Positions 1 through 7,756 of a DNA stretch of 51,231 nucleotides are shown here, one piece after another. Position numbers and translations under genes: made by a program. Source of the DNA: Bacilli bacterium. Its GTDB lineage: Bacteria > Bacillota_I > Bacilli_A > RF39 > UBA660. The stretch's first letter is position 1. Each line of letters opens with the position of its first letter. The notes beneath the pieces are model-generated. The model had not been told where the DNA came from. It was given only the letters and a program-made list of their open reading frames with translations, and ran no database searches. The stretch covers positions 1-51,231 of the forward strand of contig CAADWX010000020.1 in the NCBI GenBank assembly GCA_900752905.1, in the 5' to 3' direction.

Positions 1-1
1 A

Positions 2-1168
2 AAAACTACAACATATGATAAGTGGTTTTATTTAGATAGTAATAATCAAACACAAGTAGCAAATAGTACAAATAAATCAAAATATTCATGGTTATATGAC
101 TACACAGATGGTTGTAAAGAATATGGATGTAATATAGAGGATTCAAGTAACTGGGGTTATTGGACAAGTACACCTACCGCAGGCGGAGGCAATAGTGCGT
201 GGCACGTGTATAGGTATGGTTATTTGAAATCCAATCAAACAAGCTATTCTCACCATGGTATTAGACCTGTTATAACAGTAAATAAAGCTGATGTTAGTAA
301 TTTGATTGATTTAAGTGATATTCCAAATGTATTAGTAGAGGAATCAAGTTATTCTATTCCTGAAAAATGTATAGTTAACAATAATATTGTTTCAAATACA
401 TCTTCATTACAAGTTGGAAATTATAAAATATCATGTCAAGGATTTGATGGAAATAATATAGATAAAATAAATAAAGAGATTCTTGTTATAGCAAAAGGAA
501 CTTCTGTTTATTTTAATCCAAAAACAGGAAAGGTATGTAACCAAAATGATGCAGTAAGTACAACAGGAACAAAAACAGGATGCATGAAATGGTATATATA
601 TTCAGATAATAATAAAAATAATTTTAATATGATATTAGATCATAATACTACAGCTGTTGTGGCATGGAATTCAACTGGAAGTAATAGTGAAATGAAAGAG
701 GCCAAAACTGCTTTAGACTCTGATACAAGTACTTGGGATAGTAGTTTAAATGCAAGATTAATTAATGCTGATGAAGTCGCACATATTGTTGGAGCCGATA
801 GAGATGATACACTAAAGTGGTCATCTACAAAACCTTCAGGTAATACAGATATTGAAAATTATTCTGCAGATTTTTATTTTGATGGCTCAGGTCTTGGGTA
901 TAGTGGATGGCAATCACAAGTTGCAAATTCAACTAATAAATCAAAATATGCATGGCTTTATGATCGTACAAAAGATTGTATAAACTATGGATGTAATATA
1001 TCAGATTCAAGTAATAGTGGTTATTGGACTAGTACCTCCATTGTAAATGGAAAAACAGTAAGACTAGTTAATAGAATTGGTACTCTTGGAAATGATAATC
1101 CTCAAAATCCTTCGTATCGTGGTATTAGACCTGTTGTAACAGTTAATAAATCTATTTTTTATAAATAA
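2..1168 (+). CDS. Surface protein with repeated Trp/Cys-rich domains (5' partial)
   Basis: The reading frame is open from the first base of the window, so the gene starts outside it. A GTG at 206 is an internal Val, not the start. About 388 residues are visible. Two copies of a C-terminal unit can be aligned: NSTNKSKY-x-WLYD, then YGCNI-x-DSSN, GYWTST and finally GIRPV-(I/V)-TVNK, near residues 20-95 and 305-385. Between them lies a region with the words NMILDHNTTAVVAWNS and ARLINADEVAHI. The G-Y-W-T-S-T...RP-V-x-T-V pattern resembles the FISUMP/DUF6273-type surface domains of gut bacteria; that is a family resemblance from memory. The paired Cys residues suggest an extracytoplasmic location. 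The function is unknown. A terminator follows directly. Confidence 0.7.
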   Translation, partial: KTTTYDKWFYLDSNNQTQVANSTNKSKYSWLYDYTDGCKEYGCNIEDSSNWGYWTSTPTAGGGNSAWHVYRYGYLKSNQTSYSHHGIRPVITVNKADVSNLIDLSDIPNVLVEESSYSIPEKCIVNNNIVSNTSSLQVGNYKISCQGFDGNNIDKINKEILVIAKGTSVYFNPKTGKVCNQNDAVSTTGTKTGCMKWYIYSDNNKNNFNMILDHNTTAVVAWNSTGSNSEMKEAKTALDSDTSTWDSSLNARLINADEVAHIVGADRDDTLKWSSTKPSGNTDIENYSADFYFDGSGLGYSGWQSQVANSTNKSKYAWLYDRTKDCINYGCNISDSSNSGYWTSTSIVNGKTVRLVNRIGTLGNDNPQNPSYRGIRPVVTVNKSIFYK

Positions 1169-1176
1169 TAAAATTA

Positions 1177-1205
1177 AAAGAGAATAAATGATTCTCTTTT
1201 TTTTC
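1177..1205 (+). terminator. Rho-independent terminator after the surface-protein gene
   Basis: A 9-bp stem (AAAGAGAAT / ATTCTCTTT, loop AAATG) is followed by a T-run. Confidence 0.85.
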
Positions 1206-1226
1206 ATAATAAAAATGGTGAAATAT

Positions 1227-2141
1227 ATGAAAATAAGATTTGGATATGCATGTATTACAAAAACTATAGATAAAAAATTTAAAACAGTTAATTACTCTAA
1301 TTTTAATGATAATTATGATAAGTTAAATGACGTAATTAAACATAATTTAGATACATTGTATGAAATACTTTTATATAATGTAAAAAATAATATTCATTTT
1401 TATAGAATTACATCTAATTTAATTCCTTTAATAGATCATCCAAATATAGATAAGAATAAAATATATAAATTTAATAGTGAATTTAAAAGAATAAAAAAAT
1501 TAGTAAGAGAAAATGGCATGAGGGTTGATATGCATTCTAGTGAATATGTTGTTATAAATAGTGTTAGAAAAGAAGTTGTTTCATCTTCTTTTTCTAATAT
1601 AAAAGAGTTATATCGTATATTAAGTAAGATAACTGATACTCCATATATTGTTATGCATGTTGGAAGCAATGTTTTTGGTAAAAAATTATCTATGTCTAGA
1701 TTTAAAAATAATTTTAAAAAATTACCTAAGAAAATAAGAGATTGTATAATAATAGAGAACGATGATAAGATTTTTAATATTGAAGATGTTATTGAATTAT
1801 CAAAATTAATAAATGCTCCTATAGTGTTTGATTATCACCACCATATATGTAATCATAATAATTTAAAAATTGATTTTGATTCAATATTTTCTAGTTGGAA
1901 TGGCATTCCTAAAATGCATATATCATCATCTCGTAGTAATAAAAAATCAGAATTTAGAAGTCATCATGATTTTATAGATGTGGGTGATTTTATAGAATTG
2001 TGTAATAAACTTAAAAATATAAATGAAGATGTTGATATAATGATTGAGGCAAAAGAAAAAGATAATGCTTTATTTAAATTAGTAAGAGAACTAAAATATC
2101 TTAATTATAATTTTATAGATGAAACAACTTTGGAGTTATGA
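1227..2141 (+). CDS. uvsE: UV damage endonuclease (UvsE/UVDE)
   Basis: A 304-residue protein of the UVDE family, TIM-barrel endonucleases that nick DNA 5' of UV photoproducts and start alternative excision repair. The N-terminus RFGYACI, the N-L-x-x-L-x-x-I-L-x-x-N segment, the 'FYRITSNLIPL' strand and the later IIENDDK and IVFDYHHHICNHN metal-ligand strands are typical of the family. An earlier in-frame ATG lies at 1188 inside the upstream terminator. I chose ATG 1227 because GGTGA sits six bases before it and the family-conserved MKIRFGYA starts there. No clear promoter is visible between the terminator and the start, apart from a CATAAT at 1205-1210. Confidence 0.9.
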   Translation: MKIRFGYACITKTIDKKFKTVNYSNFNDNYDKLNDVIKHNLDTLYEILLYNVKNNIHFYRITSNLIPLIDHPNIDKNKIYKFNSEFKRIKKLVRENGMRVDMHSSEYVVINSVRKEVVSSSFSNIKELYRILSKITDTPYIVMHVGSNVFGKKLSMSRFKNNFKKLPKKIRDCIIIENDDKIFNIEDVIELSKLINAPIVFDYHHHICNHNNLKIDFDSIFSSWNGIPKMHISSSRSNKKSEFRSHHDFIDVGDFIELCNKLKNINEDVDIMIEAKEKDNALFKLVRELKYLNYNFIDETTLEL

Positions 2142-2147
2142 TATAAT
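2139..2147 (+). promoter_or_regulatory. Extended -10 promoter of trmB
   Basis: TGaTATAAT overlaps the uvsE stop codon. It leaves a leader of only about 11 nt before the trmB ATG. No good -35 is visible. Confidence 0.6.
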
Positions 2148-2164
2148 GTATTTGGTGATTTTTA

Positions 2165-2794
2165 ATGAGATTAAAATGCGTTAAAGGTGCAAAAGAAAAA
2201 GTTGAATCTTCTTCATATGTGATTTTAGATTATGAAAAATATAAAGGAAATTATAAAAAAATATTTGGAAATGATAATCCGATTTATATAGAAATTGGTA
2301 TGGGGAAAGGTAATTTTATAATAGAAAATGCTAAAAGATATCCTAATATTAATTTTATTGGAATTGAAAAATATGATAGTGTAATAGTGAGAGCTGTTGA
2401 AAAATTAGATGATATTTTACTTCCTAATTTAAAATTAATTAGGATGGATGCTTTAAATATAGAAAGTGTTTTTGATCACGAAATAGATACAATATATTTA
2501 AATTTTTCTGATCCATGGCCAAAAGCACGACATGCTAGGCGTAGACTTACAAGTTATGAATTTTTGAAAAAGTATGATAAAATATTCACTGATAAATGTC
2601 ATATTATTCAAAAAACAGATAACAGAAAGTTATTTGAATATTCTATTAAGTCACTTACTGATTATGGATATAAGATAGAAGATATTTCTCTTAATTTATA
2701 TGATGATGATATTAATTTAAATATACAAACTGAATATGAAGTGAAAATGTTAGAGAAAAATATGGTAATCTATAAAATAGAAGTTATGAAATAG
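2165..2794 (+). CDS. trmB: tRNA (guanine-N7-)-methyltransferase
   Basis: A 209-residue class I SAM methyltransferase that makes m7G46 in the variable loop of tRNAs. IEIGMGKGNF (about residues 41-50) is the SAM-binding glycine motif. NFIGIEKYDSV follows, and NFSDPWPKARHARRRL (about residues 116-131) is the TrmB-specific catalytic/tRNA-binding stretch. Length matches the family. The SD is GGTGAT five bases before the ATG. Identification is firm. Confidence 0.96.
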   Translation: MRLKCVKGAKEKVESSSYVILDYEKYKGNYKKIFGNDNPIYIEIGMGKGNFIIENAKRYPNINFIGIEKYDSVIVRAVEKLDDILLPNLKLIRMDALNIESVFDHEIDTIYLNFSDPWPKARHARRRLTSYEFLKKYDKIFTDKCHIIQKTDNRKLFEYSIKSLTDYGYKIEDISLNLYDDDINLNIQTEYEVKMLEKNMVIYKIEVMK

Positions 2795-2850
2795 TTTACA
2801 CAAATTATACATAAAGTACAAAAAAACTTTTTTTAAGTTAATAAATTTGG

Positions 2851-2856
2851 TATAAT
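2851..2856 (+). promoter_or_regulatory. -10 element before the lipoprotein gene
   Basis: TATAAT preceded by TTTGG. The -35 position is only a T-rich stretch near 2828-2833. The ATG of the next gene is 22 bases downstream. Confidence 0.5.
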
Positions 2857-2878
2857 TTATATGAAGAGTGGTGAATTC

Positions 2879-3478
2879 ATGAAGAAAATATTTATTTTAC
2901 TATTTGGTTTATTTATTATGACTGGTTGTAGTGCAGTTAGGATAGATACAAATAGTATCGATAATATTGTGGATGTAGTACTCTCTAAGAATAATACTTT
3001 ATATAATAGGATTGGTAGAGGATATAAGTACTATAAACCAAGAGGTGTTTCATATATAGATACTCTCGATTTGAATGATGTATTGTATAGTAATGGAGAT
3101 TATTATTATTTATATATTGATGCCATTGGATATTATTACAAAGCAAAAATTGATATAAAAGAAAATAAAGATGCTTATTATTTTAAAAAGATTAAGCTTA
3201 AGGATAAAGAAGGGTATCTTGAAATAACAAAGCAAAGTAATGGTTATCACATAGAATTTGTTTATAATTATGCTAAAATAGAAACAGTTGTTGATGAGGA
3301 TAAAATAGATGAAGTAGTACTTAATTCATCATATATTTTATCTACTGTTAAATTTAATGATAATATAATAGGATTAATGCTTGATGATGAATATTTTACT
3401 AACAAGGAAGAAAGATATACTTTGTTTGAACAAAAAGAAGAAAACAATAATTTTCTAGAGTATATTGAAGAACAATAA
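2879..3478 (+). CDS. Small lipoprotein of unknown function
   Basis: A 199-residue protein with a lipoprotein signal: positively charged MKKIF, a hydrophobic stretch and the lipobox FIMTGC (Cys about residue 17), so it should be acylated and held on the outer face of the membrane. The mature part is rich in Tyr, Asp and Lys with beta-type alternation (GDYYYLYIDAIGYYYKAKI). I do not recognise a family. ATG 2879 was preferred over 2861 because GGTGA lies just upstream and the signal peptide starts there. It may be cotranscribed with the acidic protein gene 12 bases downstream. Confidence 0.75.
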   Translation: MKKIFILLFGLFIMTGCSAVRIDTNSIDNIVDVVLSKNNTLYNRIGRGYKYYKPRGVSYIDTLDLNDVLYSNGDYYYLYIDAIGYYYKAKIDIKENKDAYYFKKIKLKDKEGYLEITKQSNGYHIEFVYNYAKIETVVDEDKIDEVVLNSSYILSTVKFNDNIIGLMLDDEYFTNKEERYTLFEQKEENNNFLEYIEEQ

Positions 3479-3490
3479 TGAGGTGAATTT

Positions 3491-4471
3491 ATGAAGTTTT
3501 TAGAAAAAATGAAAAATTTGTTTACAGAAGAAGTAGAAGAGGTAGTGGAAGAAAAACCAATTAAAAAGGAAGTTAAACAAGTAGAAATTCCTTCTCCGAT
3601 AAGACGTGATGAAGAATTAAAAATCAAAAAAGAAGAATCTAAAATTTCTGATAGTGTGATTTTAAATAATACAGAAAAAGTTAGAACTCCAATATATTTT
3701 GATGATAAGGATTTTGAGGATTTAGAAAAAAAAGAAAGAAAAGTAGAAGAAGTAAAGCCGAGAACTAAATTAACTGAAAATGCTCCAAAACCTTATCAAC
3801 CAATTATAAAAGAAAAAAAAGTATTTAAACCTTCACCTATTATATCTCCTGTATATGGTGTTTTGGATCAAAATTATACAAAAGATGATATAGTTCCAAA
3901 AAGAGAAAGTTCTTACTATAAGAAACCTGAACATTTGACTATTGACGATGTTAGACAAAAGGCATTTGGAACATTAGAAGATGAACTTGAGGATACTCTG
4001 TATGGAAGAGGAGCTTTTTTAACTAGTAATGATAATAATTTTGATGAAGTTGATAATGAATTAAATAATCTTGATACAAAGAGTGAACAAAAAGAAGAGT
4101 ATCATGCTTCTCATGAAGAAAAAAATGAATCTATTAAATCTGATGATGATTTATCACTTGAGATAGAAAAACAAAAAGCTAAACTTGCGGAGATTAATCA
4201 ATATATAAAATCAAATGTTGATACTAAAAAAGAAGAACAAACAGTTGAAGCAAAACATGGTATAGAAGAAACTAAACCATTGAATGGTATTGAAAATAAT
4301 TATGAAGTAGTTGAAAACAAAACTGATGTGGAGAAGGAATTAGATTCGTTAGAAGAAGAGATAAATAAAGACATTAGTTTGAATGAAGATAATAATAATA
4401 ATGAAAAAAAGGATATAGAAGAAGGAGATTTATTTAATCTTATTGATTCAATGTATGAAAAGGGAGAATAA
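3491..4471 (+). CDS. Acidic, largely disordered protein with ISPVYG motif
   Basis: A 326-residue, Glu/Lys/Asp-rich protein. Residues 1-20 (MKFLEKMKNLFTEE...) look like an amphipathic membrane-targeting helix followed by an acidic stretch, as in SepF-type proteins, but no SepF domain follows. Near residues 112-128 is a conserved-looking segment, SPIISPVYGVLDQNY. The same core recurs in the protein encoded at 29110-29937. The rest is low complexity with coiled-coil potential near residues 215-245. It is followed three bases later by the DUF948-like gene, so the three genes 3491-5185 probably form one operon. The function is unknown. A role as a membrane-associated adaptor is inference. Confidence 0.7.
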   Translation: MKFLEKMKNLFTEEVEEVVEEKPIKKEVKQVEIPSPIRRDEELKIKKEESKISDSVILNNTEKVRTPIYFDDKDFEDLEKKERKVEEVKPRTKLTENAPKPYQPIIKEKKVFKPSPIISPVYGVLDQNYTKDDIVPKRESSYYKKPEHLTIDDVRQKAFGTLEDELEDTLYGRGAFLTSNDNNFDEVDNELNNLDTKSEQKEEYHASHEEKNESIKSDDDLSLEIEKQKAKLAEINQYIKSNVDTKKEEQTVEAKHGIEETKPLNGIENNYEVVENKTDVEKELDSLEEEINKDISLNEDNNNNEKKDIEEGDLFNLIDSMYEKGE

Positions 4472-4473
4472 AC

Positions 4474-4767
4474 ATGGTAAACTTAACTGAACTATTAACT
4501 ATATTATTAATTACACTTGGATGCATATTATTAATTGTACTTATAATTTTATGTATTAAGATGATGAAAACTATAAAAAAAGCAAATTATTTAATAGATG
4601 ATATGACAAAGAAGTCTGAACAGTTAGATACTGCTTTTGAAATAATGGAAAAATCAACAAATTTTGTTGATAGAATAGGCGATAAGATTATAGGATTAGT
4701 TGCTGGATCGATAAAAAATTTGGCAAATAAATTTAGAAAGGAAGATAAAGATGAAGAAGAATGGTAA
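4474..4767 (+). CDS. DUF948-like small membrane protein
   Basis: A 97-residue protein with one strong N-terminal membrane segment (residues about 6-30, ILLITLGCILLIVLIILCI). A basic helix and an amphipathic heptad-like helix follow (IDDMTKKSEQLDTAFEIMEK). The layout matches DUF948 family proteins, which in Bacillota are usually encoded next to YtxH. Its 3' end overlaps the YtxH gene by 17 bases, consistent with translational coupling. The molecular role of the family is not established. Confidence 0.65.
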   Translation: MVNLTELLTILLITLGCILLIVLIILCIKMMKTIKKANYLIDDMTKKSEQLDTAFEIMEKSTNFVDRIGDKIIGLVAGSIKNLANKFRKEDKDEEEW

Positions 4768-5185
4768 AGGGTTTGGAAAGTTATTAGCAGGAATTGCAAT
4801 TGGGACTGGAATTGGAGTTTTATTTGCTCCAAAGAAAGGTTCTGAAACAAGACGTGATCTAAAAAATAAACTTGATGATATGTTATTAAAGGTTAGAGAT
4901 TTAGATAAAGAAGAAGTTAAAGAAAATATTGAAAGAAAGATTCAAGAAATAAAGGATGAACTTACAAATTTAGATAAAGAAAAGGTTCTTGAGATAGCAA
5001 AAAAATCAGCAAAGGCAATTAAACAAAAGGCTGATGAATTAGTTGATTATGCTATAAAAAAAGGAACTCCTGTATTAGAAAAGTCAGCAAATGCTATACG
5101 TGAAAAAGCAATTGTTGTAACTAAAGATGTACTTGAAAAACTTGAAAACAAGCAAAATGAAAAAAGTTTAAAAGAATCAAAATAA
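4751..5185 (+). CDS. YtxH-like protein
   Basis: A 144-residue protein. The N-terminal glycine-rich membrane segment (LLAGIAIGTGIGVLFAPKKGSETR, about residues 10-34) with the word LFAPKKG is the YtxH signature. The remainder is a long charged amphipathic helix (residues 35-135) resembling LEA/apolipoprotein-type repeats. YtxH belongs to the general-stress gene set in Bacillus, and the physiological role is unclear. It sits last in the 3491-5185 operon and is followed by a strong terminator. Confidence 0.8.
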   Translation: MKKNGKGFGKLLAGIAIGTGIGVLFAPKKGSETRRDLKNKLDDMLLKVRDLDKEEVKENIERKIQEIKDELTNLDKEKVLEIAKKSAKAIKQKADELVDYAIKKGTPVLEKSANAIREKAIVVTKDVLEKLENKQNEKSLKESK

Positions 5186-5199
5186 TGATTCTTTTTTTT
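5171..5199 (+). terminator. Terminator of the acidic protein-DUF948-YtxH operon
   Basis: Stem AAAGAATCA / TGATTCTTT with a short loop, then a T-run. The stem overlaps the stop codon region of the YtxH gene. Confidence 0.85.
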
Positions 5200-5246
5200 G
5201 TATATAATTAAATGATTTATACAAATTATATATGAAAGGAGATTTT

Positions 5247-5678
5247 ATGGAAGAAAATATTAAAGTATTAGATGAATTAAATAAAGGGGCTTGTATGGGA
5301 GAAGATGCTATAAATTTTGTACTTGATAAAGCAGAAGATACGAATTTTAAGGATTTATTAAGAAAACAATATAAGAAGTATGAAGAAATATCTTTAAAAA
5401 TAAATGACATTTACAATCAATATAAGGAAGATGATAGTCCACAGGAAACAAGTAAAATGAATAAAGTTATGACATGGTATGGTATTGAATGGAAAACTAT
5501 ATCTGATAATAGTACATCTAAATTAGCTGAACTTTTACTTCAAGGTACTAATATGGGAATAATTGAAGGGGTAAAGATATTAAATCATGAAGTAATGGAT
5601 TCTGAGGTTAAAAAAATAGCTAAAAAATTTGTAGAAATGCAAGAAAATTCTGTTGAAGAATTAAAGGGATACTTATAA
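5247..5678 (+). CDS. Small helical protein, possibly ferritin-like (DUF2383 type)
   Basis: A 143-residue, wholly helical-looking protein without signal peptide or membrane segment. ATG 5247 was chosen over 5232 because AAAGGAG lies eight bases upstream. The segments LNKGACMGEDAINFVLDKA and LLQGTNMGIIEGVKILNH form two similar halves (GxxMGxxA/EG), as in four-helix ferritin-like DUF2383/PA2169-type proteins. The usual iron-ligand Glu/His pattern is not clear, so metal binding is uncertain. It stands alone between two terminators. Confidence 0.6.
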   Translation: MEENIKVLDELNKGACMGEDAINFVLDKAEDTNFKDLLRKQYKKYEEISLKINDIYNQYKEDDSPQETSKMNKVMTWYGIEWKTISDNSTSKLAELLLQGTNMGIIEGVKILNHEVMDSEVKKIAKKFVEMQENSVEELKGYL

Positions 5679-5694
5679 AATAAGTATTTTTTTT
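5669..5694 (+). terminator. Terminator of the helical protein gene
   Basis: ATACTTA / TAAGTAT stem with five-base loop and a T-run. The TAA stop lies in the stem. Confidence 0.75.
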
Positions 5695-5703
5695 ATATTT
5701 TTG

Positions 5704-5731
5704 TTGTATTTTTACTTATTTATGTTATAAT
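5704..5731 (+). promoter_or_regulatory. Promoter of the T-box/gatCAB-aspS operon
   Basis: TTGTAT (5704-5709), a 16-base spacer, and TATAAT (5726-5731) with an extended -10 TG. It drives the T-box leader. Confidence 0.7.
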
Positions 5732-5736
5732 TATTA

Positions 5737-5981
5737 GCAGATAGAAATATCTGGTAAATTTAATACTTAGATGTGGAGAAGTAATATTAATCAATGATTT
5801 AAAGAGAGCTAGAATGGTGGAAACTAGTAATTATATTAATATGAATAACACCACGGAGTGAATATTTGAAAATAAGTAAAATATTCCGGATAATTTCCGT
5901 TAAAAAATTAGAGATATCAGTTACTGATAATAAGGGTGGTACCGTGCATTTATGCGCCCCTTAATATTAGTAACTTTTTTT
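5737..5981 (+). promoter_or_regulatory. T-box riboswitch leader (probable Asn, or Asn/Glu dual specificity)
   Basis: Diagnostic elements appear in order: the AGAGAGC and GGTGGAAAC stem I motifs (about 5804-5823), a specifier region ATATGAATAACACCAC (5839-5854), GGAGTG, and the T-box AAGGGTGGTACCGTG (5932-5946). The T-box can pair with the 3' end of uncharged tRNA. A terminator forms from AGTTACT (5919-5925) with AGTAACT (5969-5975), including the AAGGG/CCCTT inner stem, followed by seven T. The specifier offers GAA (5843-5845, Glu) and AAT (5844-5846, Asn) offset by one base, with AAC (Asn) at 5847-5849. Downstream genes make Asn-tRNA by transamidation, which supports Asn sensing. Confidence 0.92.
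5919..5981 (+). terminator. T-box-controlled terminator
   Basis: Long stem with the T-box sequence in its 5' arm and a T-run at 5975-5981. It is mutually exclusive with the antiterminator formed when uncharged tRNA binds. Confidence 0.85.
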
Positions 5982-6000
5982 ATTAGAAAGGATTGATATA

Positions 6001-6297
6001 ATGGGTAAATTTACTAGTGAAATGGTTAATGATTATGCAGATAAATTGTTAATAGGATTAACTGATGAGGAAAATAAAATGGTACTTGATGAATTTGAAA
6101 TAATAGATAAGAACATAGATATTATTAATGAAATTCATGATATTGAAAATGTAGAGCCAATGTCACATTGTTTAGACGATTTTGAGTTTGAATTAAGAGA
6201 AGATGAAGTTGAAGAAAGTGTTGATATTGATGATTTACTATCTAACTGTGATGATTCACAGGATGATTGTGTAAAAGTTCCAAAGGTGGTGGGATAA
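6001..6297 (+). CDS. gatC: Asp/Glu-tRNA amidotransferase subunit C
   Basis: A 98-residue acidic protein at the first position of the operon. GatC stabilises GatA and bridges it to GatB. The N-terminal helix with LTDEENKMVLDEF, followed by NIDIINEIHDIENVEPMSHC, matches the GatC pattern (...L..eE......l..il..i..l...d...vep..hp). The length is near the family's ~95 residues. SD GAAAGGATTGA upstream. gatA starts two bases after its stop. Confidence 0.88.
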   Translation: MGKFTSEMVNDYADKLLIGLTDEENKMVLDEFEIIDKNIDIINEIHDIENVEPMSHCLDDFEFELREDEVEESVDIDDLLSNCDDSQDDCVKVPKVVG

Positions 6298-6298
6298 T

Positions 6299-7756
6299 AT
6301 GAGTTATATGAATAAAACAATAAAAGAAATACATGAAGATTTAATAAGTGGTAAAGTGACAAGTAAAGAATTAATAGAAGAATCTTTAAAAAAATCACAT
6401 GAATTACAAGATGAATGTAACGCGTTTGTAACAATTTTAGATGATGCTAAAGAGGTAAGTGTTACTGATAATTTATTATCGGGTATTCCTTATGGTGTAA
6501 AAGATAATTATTCTACAAAAGGAGTTCTTTCTACTGGTTCATCTAATACTTTAAAGGATTATGTCCCATTTTTTGATGCAACTGCTATTTCTAAGTTGAA
6601 AAAATCTGGTGCTGTTATGGTAAATAAAACTGTAATGGATGAATTTGGTATGGGTGGTACTGGTACTACAGGACATACTGGAATAGTAAGAAATCCATGG
6701 GATAAGACACGTATGTGTGCTGGTTCATCTGCTGGTTCTGCTTGTGCTGTTGCTGCTGGTGTTTATCCTTATGCTACAGGTTCAGATACGGGAGATTCTA
6801 TTCGTAAACCTGCTGCTTATTGTGGTATAGTAGGTTATAAACCAACATATGGTATGATATCGAGATATGGTTTATTTCCTTTTGCGTCATCTTTAGATCA
6901 CTGTGGTGTTTTAACTCGTTGTGTAGAAGATGCTGCTATTGTTGTTGATAACATGAAGGGAATAGATAAATATGATATGACTTCATGGGATTCAAGCAAA
7001 ATTAATCTAGAAGAATCTTTAAATGGCAATGTTACTGGTAAAAAGTTATGTTATATTAAAGAAATTTGTGATATAGAGAATTATCCAAATGCTTCGAAAG
7101 AATTAAAAGAGCATCTTGAAAACTTTAACAGAGCATTAGAAAAATGTAAAGAATTAGGAATGAGTGTTGAGTGTGTTAGTATAGATAAAACATTACTTAA
7201 TGCTATAGCGTCAACATATGTTGTAATATCTTGTGCAGAGGCTACAAGTAATATGTCAAATTTAACTGGGTTTATTTTTGGACCAAGGGGTGAAGGTAAT
7301 ACTTATATAGAACAGATGAAAAATTATAGAACAAAAGGTTTCTCTCCTCTTATAAAAAGAAGATTTGTAATAGGTTCTTATGTTCTTCAAGCTCAAAATA
7401 AAGATAGATATTTCTTTAATGCTCAAAGAGTAAGAAGATTACTCGTTAATGAATGGAAAAAACTATTTGAAACTTATGATGCTGTAATTTTACCTGTTGG
7501 AAGTGGTCCTGCTAAACATTTGGATGGATCTCTTGATATATTAGATGAAAATGCACAAGTATTAGAAGAACATTTGCAAGTTGGTAACTTTGGAGGATTC
7601 CCATCTATTACAATACCAGACGGTTTTGTAGATAATCTTCCTGTTGCTTTGAATATAACTGGTAATTGTTATGATGATGCTAATGTTTTAAATATAGCTT
7701 ATGCTATTGAATCAACTATGAATTATAAAAATCAAATAGCTAAGGAGGTTAAATAA
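6299..7756 (+). CDS. gatA: Asp/Glu-tRNA amidotransferase subunit A
   Basis: A 485-residue amidase-signature enzyme. It releases ammonia from Gln for conversion of Asp-tRNA(Asn) or Glu-tRNA(Gln) to the amide. The catalytic triad can be placed: Lys68 (in YGVKDNYSTKG), the cis-Ser in GSSAGS (142-147) and nucleophile Ser167 in GSDTGDSIRKP (161-171). The usual signature is GGSSGGS and TGGS. Here Gly is replaced by Ala145 and Asp166, the latter beside the nucleophile. I recall a TGDS form in mycoplasmal GatA, so this may be lineage-typical rather than inactivating. It is in operon with gatC and gatB and overlaps the gatB start codon by one base. Confidence 0.96.
   Translation: MSYMNKTIKEIHEDLISGKVTSKELIEESLKKSHELQDECNAFVTILDDAKEVSVTDNLLSGIPYGVKDNYSTKGVLSTGSSNTLKDYVPFFDATAISKLKKSGAVMVNKTVMDEFGMGGTGTTGHTGIVRNPWDKTRMCAGSSAGSACAVAAGVYPYATGSDTGDSIRKPAAYCGIVGYKPTYGMISRYGLFPFASSLDHCGVLTRCVEDAAIVVDNMKGIDKYDMTSWDSSKINLEESLNGNVTGKKLCYIKEICDIENYPNASKELKEHLENFNRALEKCKELGMSVECVSIDKTLLNAIASTYVVISCAEATSNMSNLTGFIFGPRGEGNTYIEQMKNYRTKGFSPLIKRRFVIGSYVLQAQNKDRYFFNAQRVRRLLVNEWKKLFETYDAVILPVGSGPAKHLDGSLDILDENAQVLEEHLQVGNFGGFPSITIPDGFVDNLPVALNITGNCYDDANVLNIAYAIESTMNYKNQIAKEVK

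Noticed and set aside
206..1168. Separate gene starting at GTG 206
   Set aside because: The frame is open back to base 2 and encodes a matching repeat unit upstream, so 206 is an internal codon.
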